Source: Shewanella salipaludis (GTDB taxonomy: Bacteria > Pseudomonadota > Gammaproteobacteria > Enterobacterales > Shewanellaceae). Taken from it: a DNA stretch of 64,000 nt. Location of the stretch: contig NZ_JAAXYH010000016.1 in the NCBI RefSeq assembly GCF_012911865.1, forward strand, positions 1-64,000. The letters run 5' to 3'. Shown here one piece after another: positions 33,000-44,374 of the stretch. The notes under the pieces are model-generated. The model did not search any database, was not told the DNA's origin, and worked only from the letters and a program-made list of their open reading frames with translations. Made by a program: the position numbers and the translations under genes. Position 1 is the first letter of the stretch; every line of letters begins with the position of its first letter.

Positions 33000-33929
33000 A
33001 TGCTCAGCGTCATAGAGGCCGGCTTGCTCACCACGGTGCAGGATCTTGGCCGGGCCGGCTACCGTCATCTCGGGGTGCCGCTATGCGGCGCTCTGGACAG
33101 GCAAGCGCTGCTGCTGGCCAATCGACTGCTTGCCAATCCGGACAATGCGCCCGTGCTGGAGTTCAGCACAGGACCTGTGAGCCTGTGCTTTCGGCGTGAC
33201 AGCTGGATTTCACTCACTGGGGCCGATTTCGCAGCCACTATCGATGGCCAAGCCATCTGGTGCGGCTGGCGCAGCAAGATAAACGCCGGACAGCGGCTCA
33301 ACTTAAGAGGCTGTCACAGGGGGATGCGTGGTTATTTGGCCGTCGATGGCGGCATTTGTGTGCCCCTGGTCATGGGCTCGGCGGCCACAGATCTGCATGC
33401 CGTCATGGGCGGCCATTTGGGCCGGGCCTTGAGTGCCGGCGATATTCTGCCCCTGGGGAAAACCGGCACAGGCATCACGACCCGACTCGGCGTGAAACTC
33501 CCCTCTTGGTCACCCCATGTTCGCGTGTTGACGACCCAGGAAACCCTATCCTTTACCCCTGAGTCCAGGCAAGCCTTCTGGACTCAGGCCTGGCGAGTCT
33601 CTCCCCAAAGCAATCGCATGGGCGCCAGGCTGGAGGGAAATGCATTGCGACTCGAACAACCGCTGGAGATGCTATCCCATGCCGTGATGCCAGGGGTGAT
33701 CCAGGTGCCGCCATCCGGCCAGCCCATAGTCCTGTTGGCCGATGCCCAGACCACAGGGGGTTACCCTAAAATCGCCGTGGTGATCGCAGCCGATCTCTGG
33801 AAACTGGCGCAGGCCCGCCCGGGACAGGCCATCTATTTTCATCGAGTGACTCAGCAGGAGGCGCAGGCCGCCACGGCCCGCTGGCAGAGCTATTTCCACC
33901 GACTCACCAGAGGCATAGATGCAAACTAG
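33000..33929 (+). CDS. pxpC: 5-oxoprolinase subunit PxpC
   Basis: PxpC (KipA-like, allophanate hydrolase subunit 2 family) is the second subunit of bacterial 5-oxoprolinase. The 309-residue protein carries GLLTTVQDLGRAGYRHLGVPLCG at its start (first 20 residues of this run are near invariant in the family) and the C-terminal QPIVLLADAQTTGGYPKIA. Stop and start codons couple it to pxpB (1-base gap) and to pxpA (11-bp overlap), so the three subunits are probably made in balance. Confidence 0.93.
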   Translation: MLSVIEAGLLTTVQDLGRAGYRHLGVPLCGALDRQALLLANRLLANPDNAPVLEFSTGPVSLCFRRDSWISLTGADFAATIDGQAIWCGWRSKINAGQRLNLRGCHRGMRGYLAVDGGICVPLVMGSAATDLHAVMGGHLGRALSAGDILPLGKTGTGITTRLGVKLPSWSPHVRVLTTQETLSFTPESRQAFWTQAWRVSPQSNRMGARLEGNALRLEQPLEMLSHAVMPGVIQVPPSGQPIVLLADAQTTGGYPKIAVVIAADLWKLAQARPGQAIYFHRVTQQEAQAATARWQSYFHRLTRGIDAN

Positions 33930-34695
33930 AACTCAGATAGATCTCAATGCCGACCTGGGGGAAGGCTGTGGTCAGGACGAGGCCATATTGGCCTATGTCA
34001 GTTCGGCCAGCATCGCCTGTGGCGGCCATGCCGGGGATGCACAGAGCATGCATCTAGCGGTGCGCCTGGCATTGAAGCATGGCGTCAGCATAGGGGCCCA
34101 CCCAAGTTTTCCCGACAGGGAACATTTCGGCAGGCATAAGATGCGTCTCGAGGATCACCAGCTATTCGATACCCTGGTGGCACAAATAACCGCGCTGCAG
34201 CGGGTGTGCCGTGCCGAAGGGGCGCCCATGTTTCACGTGAAACCCCATGGCGCCCTATATAATCAGGCGGCCCAGAATACTCACCTCGCAAGGCTGATAG
34301 TTGCCGCCATCCTGGCGGTCGATCCTGGTTTGGCTGTCATGGGGTTGGCGGGGACTGAACTCCCCAGGATGGCAGCGGCGGCGGGTCTGAGGGCGATTAA
34401 TGAAGCCTTTGTCGACCGGGCCTACCTGCCAGATGGCACTTTGGTGCCCAGAGCCATGCCAGGCGCCCTGATAACTGAAGAGTCGAAGGCGCTGCACCAG
34501 GCCCTTAGGCTGGTCAAGCAAGGCAAGGTCACCTGTCTCGATGGCCGGGAGATCCGCCTGCATGCCGATAGCCTCTGTGTCCACGGCGATAATCCCCGGG
34601 CGCTGGCGTTGGTGCGGGCGCTGGTACTGCTGTTGGCGGACCAGGGAATTGCCATCGGACCCATGCCCAAAAGCGGCGTAAAACACCCGGGTTAA
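33919..34695 (+). CDS. pxpA: 5-oxoprolinase subunit PxpA
   Basis: PxpA (LamB/YcsF family) is the third subunit of the ATP-dependent 5-oxoprolinase, removing the 5-oxoproline formed from glutamine and glutathione turnover. The 258-residue protein has the family motifs IDLNADLGEGCGQDEAIL, SIACGGHAGDA, GAHPSFPDREHFGR and MFHVKPHGALYNQAA. The codons of MFHVKP form a parS-type palindrome. The 193-bp gap after it has no clear terminator and must contain the promoter of the following kinase gene, which I cannot identify. Confidence 0.94.
   Translation: MQTRTQIDLNADLGEGCGQDEAILAYVSSASIACGGHAGDAQSMHLAVRLALKHGVSIGAHPSFPDREHFGRHKMRLEDHQLFDTLVAQITALQRVCRAEGAPMFHVKPHGALYNQAAQNTHLARLIVAAILAVDPGLAVMGLAGTELPRMAAAAGLRAINEAFVDRAYLPDGTLVPRAMPGALITEESKALHQALRLVKQGKVTCLDGREIRLHADSLCVHGDNPRALALVRALVLLLADQGIAIGPMPKSGVKHPG
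34229..34244. other. Possible parS site 4 (inside pxpA)
   Basis: TGTTTCACGTGAAACC matches the Bacillus/Vibrio-type parS at 15 of 16 positions. It codes for part of the conserved MFHVKPHG motif of PxpA, so chance due to protein constraint is more likely here than for the other sites. Confidence 0.6.
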
Positions 34696-34888
34696 ATAGA
34701 CCGCCGCTGGCATTGGCCGGCGCATATCTTTGCTACACTTTGACAGTATGTGCGACAGCATTCAGGCCGGCCGTATTCATACCTTAGAGCCTGAGATAGT
34801 CCCGGGCCCGAGTCCTGGCGACAGGTTTTTGCCCCTATGTCCCAGGGCTGAGTCTCCAGGGCTGTTTGATTAAGGGAGTAGTCATATC

Positions 34889-37800
34889 TTGTATCACAAT
34901 CGCCCACTGGCTTGGTTAAAAAGCGCGGCAATAGTGAGTACCACAGGGCTAAGCGTGCTGCTGCTATGGCGACTCAGTCTGTCGGAGTGGCTCGGCCGTC
35001 CCTTGTTGCACACCTACCTGCAACTGGTGCTCATTCTGCTGGCCTGCGGCGCAGGCATCCTGGCGCTGATCCATTTCTACTATTACGACAAGCGAGGCTT
35101 TCTGCTGCTCCTGGGATTGGGCCTCCTGGGTACCGCCTTACTGGACGCCCACCAACTGCTGGTAAGCCTGGATGACTTCAATCTCAAACCTGAGCTGCGG
35201 CTATCACAGGCCGCAGGCCACTGGCAGGCCAGCCGCCTGCACTTTGGCGTCATGCTATTGCTCAGCTGGCTCGTCTGCCACTATGAGTCGCGTAGTCTCA
35301 GGCCCATACACGGACTCCTGTGGTTGAGTTACCCCATGATGGCCGCCCTCACTTGGTTGTTATTCAATGCCGACGTGGATATCTCAGACTCAGGGTTCGC
35401 AGCCATGCTGATGCAGCCCGGGGAATTGAGCATACTGGGGCTGCTGGGGCTGAGCCTGTTGGGTTACCTTTACCTCACCCAAAAACCGGATCACAGAGTC
35501 GTATTCTGGCTGTCCCTGTCGATACTGGCCAACCTGATATCCCAACTCATCATGCTCCTGCATCCACGGGGAATGACTGCCGGCCTGGGGGCGGCGCAAC
35601 TCTTAATAGGTGTCAGCTATTTGCTCATTTGCTGTGGTCTGCTCCTGGATATGCAACACAGGTTCAAGCAGGCTCACACAGGAAAGCTGAGGCAAGAGTC
35701 CATAATAACCTCGGCACCGGATGGGATCGTCACCCTGGATGATCAGGGCATAATTACCGCCTGCAATAGCGCCGCAGAGCAGATTTTTGGCTATGCTGCC
35801 GCAGAGATCACAGGCAATAACCTAACATTGCTGTTGCCGGCGGGATTGCCCCCGGCCCCAGGACAGGCCCAGGCCCGGCTCGATTGTGAAGTCGAAGCCA
35901 GGCATAAGGATGGCTCAATGTTTCCTTTGCAACTGGCCATGGCGGAGACGGGAGATGTCTCTGCCCCGGGTTTTGTCGCCACAGTCAAAAATATCAGTCA
36001 GAGGAAAGCCAGGGAACTCCAGTTAGTCCGCACCGCCGAGCGTTTGACCCAAGCCACGCGGGCCGGCGCCATCGGCCTCTGGGATTATGACCTGGCCCGG
36101 GATGCACTCACCTGGGATGAGCAGATGTACAGCATATATCGGCTGACACGGGAGCAATATCCGAATGCCCACAAGGCCTGGCTCGCGGCCGTGCATCCCC
36201 ACGACTTGGCCGAGGCGCAGAGCATGTTGGCCGAGGCAGTCACTGGCACTGGTTACTGCATCAGCGAGTATCGCATCATCTGGCCCGACGGCGCAGTGCG
36301 CTTCATTCGGGCCGTAGGCACAGTGATATACGATGAGGCGGCGCGAGCCGAGCGTATCGTCGGGGTCAATTGGGACATTACCGAACATAATCAGATCATG
36401 CTGGCATTGGAGCGTGCCAGACAGGAGGCGGATGCCGCCAATGCGGCAAAATCGGCCTTTCTGGCCACCATGAGTCATGAGATCCGCACCCCGATGAACG
36501 GCGTGATCAGCATGGCGGAGATATTGGCCCACAGCCCCTTATTGCCTCAGCAGAGCGATCTGGCGCAGACGATAGAGCAGTCAGCCAAGACGCTGTTGAC
36601 ACTCATAGATGACATCCTCGATTTCTCCAAGATAGAAGCCGGCCAACTGGAAATAGCCCTAATGCCGACCGCGGTGGAAGACTTGGTCGAGAGCCTGTGT
36701 GATTCTCTGGCAACCGTCGCCGCCGCCAAGAATGTCAGGCTCAACTTGTTCATCTCGCCACAGATCCCCTCCAGAATTCTCGTCGACGACGTACGTCTGA
36801 GGCAGATTCTGTATAACCTGCTCGGGAATGCCATCAAGTTTTGCGCCAACATGCCGGACAGGGACAGCCAGGTCTGGCTGCGGGTCGAGCTCAGCGCCCC
36901 ACCTCAGTTGCAGCTGAACTTCACCGTCACAGACAATGGCATAGGCATGCGGCAACAAACGCTGAATAAGCTCTTCACCCCCTTCACTCAGGCGGATGCC
37001 GCCACCACCCGCAGTTTCGGCGGCACAGGGCTGGGACTGGCCATATGCAAACGCCTGGTCCACTTGCTGCACGGCCAGATAGACGTCGACAGCACCCTGG
37101 GACAAGGCTCCAGCTTTCGGGTCGGCTTGCCATTTAACCTGGCGGCCGAGCAGCCCAGCGAGCCGCTGCCCAATATCACTGAACTGACCTGCATACTGCT
37201 CAACAGCCTCGACTATGAGAGCAAGGATCTGTGCGCCTACCTGGAACATGCAGGTGCCAAGGTGCGACTGTTCGCCGACATGGACAGGGCCACCAGCGCC
37301 GTGACCCTGTTGCGCGGCACCGTCGTCATCATTCATGGACAGGAATACCTGCCACCGCTCCCCACCGAGCCGGCATGCACCCAAGCCGAGATCCACTATC
37401 TGTTTATCGGCGCGGCAACAGAGACAGGAGACGACCAGGGGGCGGCCGTCGCACCCAAGGGGCAGGCCTTGAGACGCAGGAGCCTACTCAATGCGGTCGC
37501 CAAGGCCGCCGGACTGGCAACAGTCCAGCCCCACAAACCCAAGGTCAGAGTGCCGGCAGAAGTCCCCAGCAACGCTGCGGCACAGGCGCAGGGGCGGCTG
37601 ATCCTGGTGGCGGAAGACGATGAAATAAATCGCAAGGTGATACTGCAACAATTCGCCCTGCTCGGCTATGCCGGCGAAGTCGCGGCCAATGGCCTGCAAG
37701 CCCTGGAACTCTGGCGTCAGCAGCAATTCTCTCTGGTGATCACGGATCTGCATATGCCGGAAATGGATGGCTATGCCCTGGCCAGGGCGATACGCCAGGA

Positions 37801-38383
37801 AGAACCCCATGGCCAACACATACCCATACTGGCATTGACGGCCAATGCATTGCGCGGCGAAGCGAGCCGCGCCATGGCCGCCGGAATGGACAGCTATCTG
37901 ACCAAGCCTCTGCCACTCGCCAGGCTACGCACCGCCCTCGAGAAATGGCTACCCCAGGCCGTCACTCTGGCGGCCGTCACCCTGGAGCCGGAGCCGCAAT
38001 CCCGGCCCAAAGAGGCAGTGCTGGATGTCGCCGTGCTGCAGAAGCTGGTCGGAGATGACGACGCCATAGTTCAAGGGTTTCTCCAGGATTATTACGACGC
38101 CCTGCAACAACACATGGCCCGGCTCAGTGCCAAGCCCTCCGCCGGGATGCAGGAGTTAGCCTTTACCGCCCACAGGCTCAAGTCATCGTCGCGTTCCGTC
38201 GGGGCCCTCATCATGGCCGACAGCTGCGAACAACTGGAGCAGGCTGCCAAGTGGGGAAATCCCCAAGAAGTTGTCACGGCACTGAGGCAGCTGGAGGAAA
38301 ATCGGCTGAAACTGGAAGCTGAACTCTTGCCCAGGTTGAACCGCCAGAAGGAGATGACAGTTCATGGATATACTCATCATTGA
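34889..38383 (+). CDS. Hybrid sensor histidine kinase (7TM-PAS-PAS-HisKA-HATPase-REC-Hpt)
   Basis: A 1164-residue inner-membrane phosphorelay kinase. About seven hydrophobic helices fill residues 10-255 (a MASE-like membrane sensor). PAS1 follows at about 270-370 (SAPDGIVTLDDQGIITACN) and PAS2 at about 383-500. The HisKA phospho-acceptor is His530 in ATMSHEIRTPMNG, the ATPase has LLGNAIKFC and GGTGLGLAICKRLV, and a receiver has Asp953 in TDLHMPEMDG. The C-terminal Hpt has His1095 in TAHRLKSSSRS. Between ATPase and receiver (about 765-870) is a receiver-sized stretch lacking the acidic pocket. The start is TTG with AAGGGAG upstream. The 3' end overlaps the next gene by 20 bp, pointing to it as the relay output. 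Confidence 0.92.
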   Translation: MYHNRPLAWLKSAAIVSTTGLSVLLLWRLSLSEWLGRPLLHTYLQLVLILLACGAGILALIHFYYYDKRGFLLLLGLGLLGTALLDAHQLLVSLDDFNLKPELRLSQAAGHWQASRLHFGVMLLLSWLVCHYESRSLRPIHGLLWLSYPMMAALTWLLFNADVDISDSGFAAMLMQPGELSILGLLGLSLLGYLYLTQKPDHRVVFWLSLSILANLISQLIMLLHPRGMTAGLGAAQLLIGVSYLLICCGLLLDMQHRFKQAHTGKLRQESIITSAPDGIVTLDDQGIITACNSAAEQIFGYAAAEITGNNLTLLLPAGLPPAPGQAQARLDCEVEARHKDGSMFPLQLAMAETGDVSAPGFVATVKNISQRKARELQLVRTAERLTQATRAGAIGLWDYDLARDALTWDEQMYSIYRLTREQYPNAHKAWLAAVHPHDLAEAQSMLAEAVTGTGYCISEYRIIWPDGAVRFIRAVGTVIYDEAARAERIVGVNWDITEHNQIMLALERARQEADAANAAKSAFLATMSHEIRTPMNGVISMAEILAHSPLLPQQSDLAQTIEQSAKTLLTLIDDILDFSKIEAGQLEIALMPTAVEDLVESLCDSLATVAAAKNVRLNLFISPQIPSRILVDDVRLRQILYNLLGNAIKFCANMPDRDSQVWLRVELSAPPQLQLNFTVTDNGIGMRQQTLNKLFTPFTQADAATTRSFGGTGLGLAICKRLVHLLHGQIDVDSTLGQGSSFRVGLPFNLAAEQPSEPLPNITELTCILLNSLDYESKDLCAYLEHAGAKVRLFADMDRATSAVTLLRGTVVIIHGQEYLPPLPTEPACTQAEIHYLFIGAATETGDDQGAAVAPKGQALRRRSLLNAVAKAAGLATVQPHKPKVRVPAEVPSNAAAQAQGRLILVAEDDEINRKVILQQFALLGYAGEVAANGLQALELWRQQQFSLVITDLHMPEMDGYALARAIRQEEPHGQHIPILALTANALRGEASRAMAAGMDSYLTKPLPLARLRTALEKWLPQAVTLAAVTLEPEPQSRPKEAVLDVAVLQKLVGDDDAIVQGFLQDYYDALQQHMARLSAKPSAGMQELAFTAHRLKSSSRSVGALIMADSCEQLEQAAKWGNPQEVVTALRQLEENRLKLEAELLPRLNRQKEMTVHGYTHH

Positions 38384-39548
38384 CGATGATCCCTTTGCCA
38401 TCAGGCTACTGCGACAGCAACTGAACCGGCTTGGATTCAAGACGGTCACCCAGACCGAGCGCGCCGCCGATGCCTTGGTATTGATGCAGAACAACAGTCA
38501 CTGTTTCGATATGATCTTCTGTGACTTGCAAATGCCGGAAATGGATGGCGTCGAGCTGGTACGCAACCTGGCAGAAATAGGCTCAGTCAGTCGTCTGGTG
38601 CTGGTGACAGGAGAGGACAAGCGCATACTGCAGACGGCCGAATTGTTGGCCAAGGCCCATGGCCTGGCCGTGGTCGGCGCCCTCAACAAGCCGGTTTCGC
38701 CTCAGCAGCTGCGCCAGGTATTTCAGCAGGACCTATGCCGGCTAGCGCCTTCGGTGCTGGCCGGGCACGACGGCTACCGAGCCGACAGATTGCGGCAAGC
38801 CATAGTCTGTGGCGAACTGGAAAACTTCTATCAGCCCAAGTTGGATCTGACCAGCGGGAAATTGATTGGCGTCGAAACCTTGGTGCGCTGGCACCACCCG
38901 GAAGATGGCTTAATCTACCCGGATCAATTCATCCCCTTGGCGGAACAGTATGGCTTGATAGATGCGCTGACCCAGGTAGTGCTCAACCAGGCCTTACACC
39001 ATGCCCGCCAGTGGCGTGATGCCGGCCTGAAAATCAGTGTCGCGGTCAATGTCTCCATGGCCAACCTCAGCCATGTCACCTTTCCCGATCGCGTCGTCGC
39101 GGCGGCAAACAAGGCCAGGTTTCCACTGACGGCGCTGGTGCTCGAAGTCACGGAAAGCAAACTGATGAGCAACCAAAGGATCACCCTGGACATACTGACG
39201 CGCCTCAGGCTCAAGCGGATCAACCTCTCGATCGATGATTTCGGTACCGGCCACTCTTCACTGGTACAGCTGCATGACCTGCCCTTCAATGAACTCAAGA
39301 TAGACAAGGGCTTCGTGCATGGAGCCTGCCGGGACAACTCCCTCAGGGCCATATTCGAAGGCAGCCTGGAAATGGCCCGCAAGCTGGGCATGAAGACGGT
39401 GGCCGAAGGCATAGAAGACAGTGATGACTGGAATTTCTTGCTCGCCTCCAGCTGCGACACGGTACAAGGCTTCTACATTGCCAAACCCATGCGGGCAGAA
39501 GAATTGCTCGACTGGCATACCCTCTGGAGTCGCAGGCTCGGCAAATAG
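38364..39548 (+). CDS. Response regulator with EAL cyclic-di-GMP phosphodiesterase domain
   Basis: A 394-residue cytosolic protein. Residues 1-125 are a receiver with IIDDDPFAIRLL and phospho-acceptor Asp54 in CDLQMPEMDG. Residues about 150-390 are an EAL domain. Its signature reads ETL (Glu171), a tolerated variant, and the other metal and catalytic residues look intact: NVS, EVTES, DDFGTGHSS, LKIDKGF, VAEGIE and VQGFYIAKP. Active hydrolysis of c-di-GMP to pGpG is therefore expected. The start lies 20 bp inside the upstream hybrid kinase gene, so the pair is translationally coupled and the Hpt of the kinase is the likely phosphodonor. Confidence 0.93.
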   Translation: MDILIIDDDPFAIRLLRQQLNRLGFKTVTQTERAADALVLMQNNSHCFDMIFCDLQMPEMDGVELVRNLAEIGSVSRLVLVTGEDKRILQTAELLAKAHGLAVVGALNKPVSPQQLRQVFQQDLCRLAPSVLAGHDGYRADRLRQAIVCGELENFYQPKLDLTSGKLIGVETLVRWHHPEDGLIYPDQFIPLAEQYGLIDALTQVVLNQALHHARQWRDAGLKISVAVNVSMANLSHVTFPDRVVAAANKARFPLTALVLEVTESKLMSNQRITLDILTRLRLKRINLSIDDFGTGHSSLVQLHDLPFNELKIDKGFVHGACRDNSLRAIFEGSLEMARKLGMKTVAEGIEDSDDWNFLLASSCDTVQGFYIAKPMRAEELLDWHTLWSRRLGK

Positions 39549-39604
39549 GCTCAGCCTTGCGGTCAGCTTTGCCCTGGCTCATTACCCTGACTGGCGGACC
39601 GGCA

Positions 39605-39633
39605 TAAAAAATGGGCGCCCGCTGGGCGCCCAT
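39605..39633 (-). terminator. Rho-independent terminator of gyrB
   Basis: A perfect 10-bp stem ATGGGCGCCC / GGGCGCCCAT with a 3-base loop is followed on the minus strand by a T6 run. It lies between the convergent EAL gene and gyrB; rightward termination is weaker for lack of Ts. Confidence 0.9.
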
Positions 39634-39659
39634 TGTCATCTCTCGCCAATCAGACCCGA

Positions 39660-42086
<2,427 letters not shown>

Positions 42087-42093
42087 TCAATGG

Positions 42094-43176
42094 TTATTCA
42101 ATTACCGTCACACAACCCTGCGCCACCTGAAAAATCCTGCTGGGCGGCTTGTCTAACGAATCGACTATTGCAGCTGGCTCGATGGCGGTCACAAACACTT
42201 GTGCACCTGTATCGGCTAATTGCTTTAGCAATAGTTGCCTATGCTGTGCATCCAACTCGGATGGAAGATCATCCACCAGATAAATACTGTGCTTATCTAT
42301 TTGTTGTTTTAGCAACTTTCCCTGTGCAATACGCAGTGCACAGACTAATAATTTCAACTGGCCACGGGACAGTGCATCCTGCACCGGCAAATTGCCGACC
42401 CTGAGCCGCAAGTCAGCTTTATGGGGACCGCTGACGGTATGACCCGTTGCCAGATCTCTGGGATATTGATTTTCGAGCAAGAGTGCGAAATCGATTTTGC
42501 TGTCCCAGCCGCGGGTGAAAGAAACCTTCACATCCACCTGCGGTAAAAACTCCTCGATTATACCCTTAAGTAGCTCATTTAACGAGTCTACATATAGGTT
42601 TCGTATTTCCGTTACCCGCTCGGCATAACGGACAAATTCCCTATCCCAATATTGAATGTTAGTGTAGGAAGCGCCATCTCTAAGCAACTGATTACGTTGC
42701 TTAAGTATACGCCTCACATTGACCCAGGCACCGTAGAACTCGGGATCGGCATGAAAGGCGCCCCAGTCGATAAACTGCCTGCGGGATTTGGGACCTTCGA
42801 ACAACAGGGAAAAACTCTCCGGGGTGATCACCTGTATCGGCAAGGTTTCCGCCAGAGTCGACAGGCGTTTGACCTTGTCGCCGTCGATTTTCACTTCGGT
42901 TTCCCCGCTGCGAAAACGTCGCAGGCCTATCTTGCTCTCACCCCTGGGCAGCGTCAGGGTGGCGAACAGGGTCAGCTTATCATCCTCGTTGTTGATCACC
43001 CGCTGCGACAGGTGACTGCGAAACGAGCGGCCCATGCCGAGAAAATAGATGGCCTCCAGTATGCTGGTCTTGCCACTGCCATTCTGGCCATAGATCAAAT
43101 TCAGCCCAGTGCCGGTAAGCAATTGGGCCGAAGTGATATTGCGAAAAGCTTGGATATTGAGGCGAGTCAGACTCAT
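42094..43176 (-). CDS. recF: DNA replication and repair protein RecF
   Basis: RecF helps load RecA at gapped DNA with RecO and RecR. The 360-residue SMC-like ATPase shows Walker [10 protein letters not shown] at 30-38, the signature [11 protein letters not shown], and Walker B-like [10 protein letters not shown]. It is 16 bp upstream of gyrB and separated from dnaN by a 65-bp gap filled with a strong palindrome. Confidence 0.97.
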   Translation of the reverse strand: MSLTRLNIQAFRNITSAQLLTGTGLNLIYGQNGSGKTSILEAIYFLGMGRSFRSHLSQRVINNEDDKLTLFATLTLPRGESKIGLRRFRSGETEVKIDGDKVKRLSTLAETLPIQVITPESFSLLFEGPKSRRQFIDWGAFHADPEFYGAWVNVRRILKQRNQLLRDGASYTNIQYWDREFVRYAERVTEIRNLYVDSLNELLKGIIEEFLPQVDVKVSFTRGWDSKIDFALLLENQYPRDLATGHTVSGPHKADLRLRVGNLPVQDALSRGQLKLLVCALRIAQGKLLKQQIDKHSIYLVDDLPSELDAQHRQLLLKQLADTGAQVFVTAIEPAAIVDSLDKPPSRIFQVAQGCVTVIE

Positions 43177-43196
43177 GCATTACTCATGTGGGAACA

Positions 43197-43230
43197 GGCT
43201 GTGGGTGAAGCCTAGGCATCACCCACAGCC
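43197..43230. other. Strong palindrome between dnaN and recF
   Basis: GGCTGTGGGTGA / TCACCCACAGCC is a perfect 12-bp stem, and the ten-base loop is itself nearly paired (GCC-TA-GGC). The whole 34-bp element has only one A-A mismatch pair. There is no T-run on either side, so it is not a classical terminator; an mRNA processing, stabilising or attenuating role is possible. Confidence 0.75.
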
Positions 43231-43241
43231 CGGGAGCCGAA

Positions 43242-44342
43242 TTACAACCGCATCGGCATCACCACGTACATGGAATCTTCTTCGACGTGGTTTTCGATGA
43301 GGGCACTGGAGTTACCGTCGATCAGCGTGATACGCACATCGTCGCTACGCAGGCTGTTGAGCACATCCAGCAGGTAGCTGACGTTGAAACCTATTTCCAG
43401 CGGAGCAGCACCGTACTCCACATCTATTATCTCTTCGGCCTCTTCCTGCTCCGGGTTGTTGGCGGTGATCTTCAACAGGTTATTTTCCAGCTGAATGCGC
43501 ACGCCGCGAAACTTTTCGTTCGACAGGATAGAGGCGCGGGTCAACGCCTGCTTGAGCTGATGACGGCTGGCGATCACTATCTTGTCGCCGCCCTTGGGCA
43601 GCACCCGGCGATAATCTGGGAAGCGGCCATCCACCAGCTTACTGGTGAAGACGGCATTGGCCGTGGTGGCTCGAATAGCATTCTCACCTATGGCTATACC
43701 TATGTCCTGATCTTCGGCCTCCAGCAGGCGCGCCATCTCCATCACGCCCTTGCGCGGGACTATCACTTGCTTCTCTGGCAGGTTGGCATCTATGACCCTA
43801 TGGCTCATGGCCAATCTGTGGCCATCTGTGGCTATGGCCCTGAGCACATTGGCTTCGGTCTCGAACAACAGGCCGTTGAGATAATAACGTACGTCCTGGT
43901 TGGCCATGGAGAACTGAGTCGAGTCTATGATCGACTTGAGTGTGCCTTGCTTGAGGCTGAATTCGATATCTGCCTGGAAGGCCTCGACATTGGGATACTC
44001 TTCCGCCGGCAGGGTCGCCAGCGAGAAACGACTGCGGCCCGAGCGCAACAACCATTTGTTGTCCTGCTGCTCCACCTTGAGTTCACTCTGTTCCGGCAGT
44101 GACTTGACGATATCCAATAATTTCTTCGCCGGCACTGTGGTACGGCCTTCCTGCACATCGCCATGCACCGTCGCCTGGCCGACCAGCTCGACCTCCAAGT
44201 CTGTGCCGGTCAACTTGAGTGAGTTATTACTCACTTCTACGAGAAGGTTTGCCAGAATAGGCAAATTATGGCGTCTTTCCACCGCACCGCAGACCAACTG
44301 CAGCGGTTTTAATAGGGCGTCCCTATCAATTGAAAATTTCAT
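43242..44342 (-). CDS. dnaN: DNA polymerase III beta sliding clamp
   Basis: DnaN forms the dimeric ring that tethers DNA polymerase III to DNA. The 366-residue protein matches the usual length and has the three-domain clamp pattern: MKFSIDRDALLKPLQLVCGAVERR at the N-terminus, LPAEEYPNVEAF, FSMANQDVRYYLNGLLFE and the C-terminal VVMPMRL. It starts 32 bp after dnaA and is probably co-transcribed with it. Confidence 0.98.
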   Translation of the reverse strand: MKFSIDRDALLKPLQLVCGAVERRHNLPILANLLVEVSNNSLKLTGTDLEVELVGQATVHGDVQEGRTTVPAKKLLDIVKSLPEQSELKVEQQDNKWLLRSGRSRFSLATLPAEEYPNVEAFQADIEFSLKQGTLKSIIDSTQFSMANQDVRYYLNGLLFETEANVLRAIATDGHRLAMSHRVIDANLPEKQVIVPRKGVMEMARLLEAEDQDIGIAIGENAIRATTANAVFTSKLVDGRFPDYRRVLPKGGDKIVIASRHQLKQALTRASILSNEKFRGVRIQLENNLLKITANNPEQEEAEEIIDVEYGAAPLEIGFNVSYLLDVLNSLRSDDVRITLIDGNSSALIENHVEEDSMYVVMPMRL

Positions 44343-44374
44343 AGTGTGCTGGTTCCCTGACTATACCAAACGTA

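Noticed and set aside
34696..34888. Possible c-di-GMP riboswitch before the hybrid kinase / EAL genes
   Set aside because: The gap is GC-rich with short repeats, but the conserved core bases and paired elements of GEMM riboswitches are not there. A TTGACA at 34740 has no -10 at proper spacing either.
43287..44102. A 271-codon open frame antisense to dnaN
   Set aside because: It is fully inside dnaN and lacks any family signature or ribosome site.
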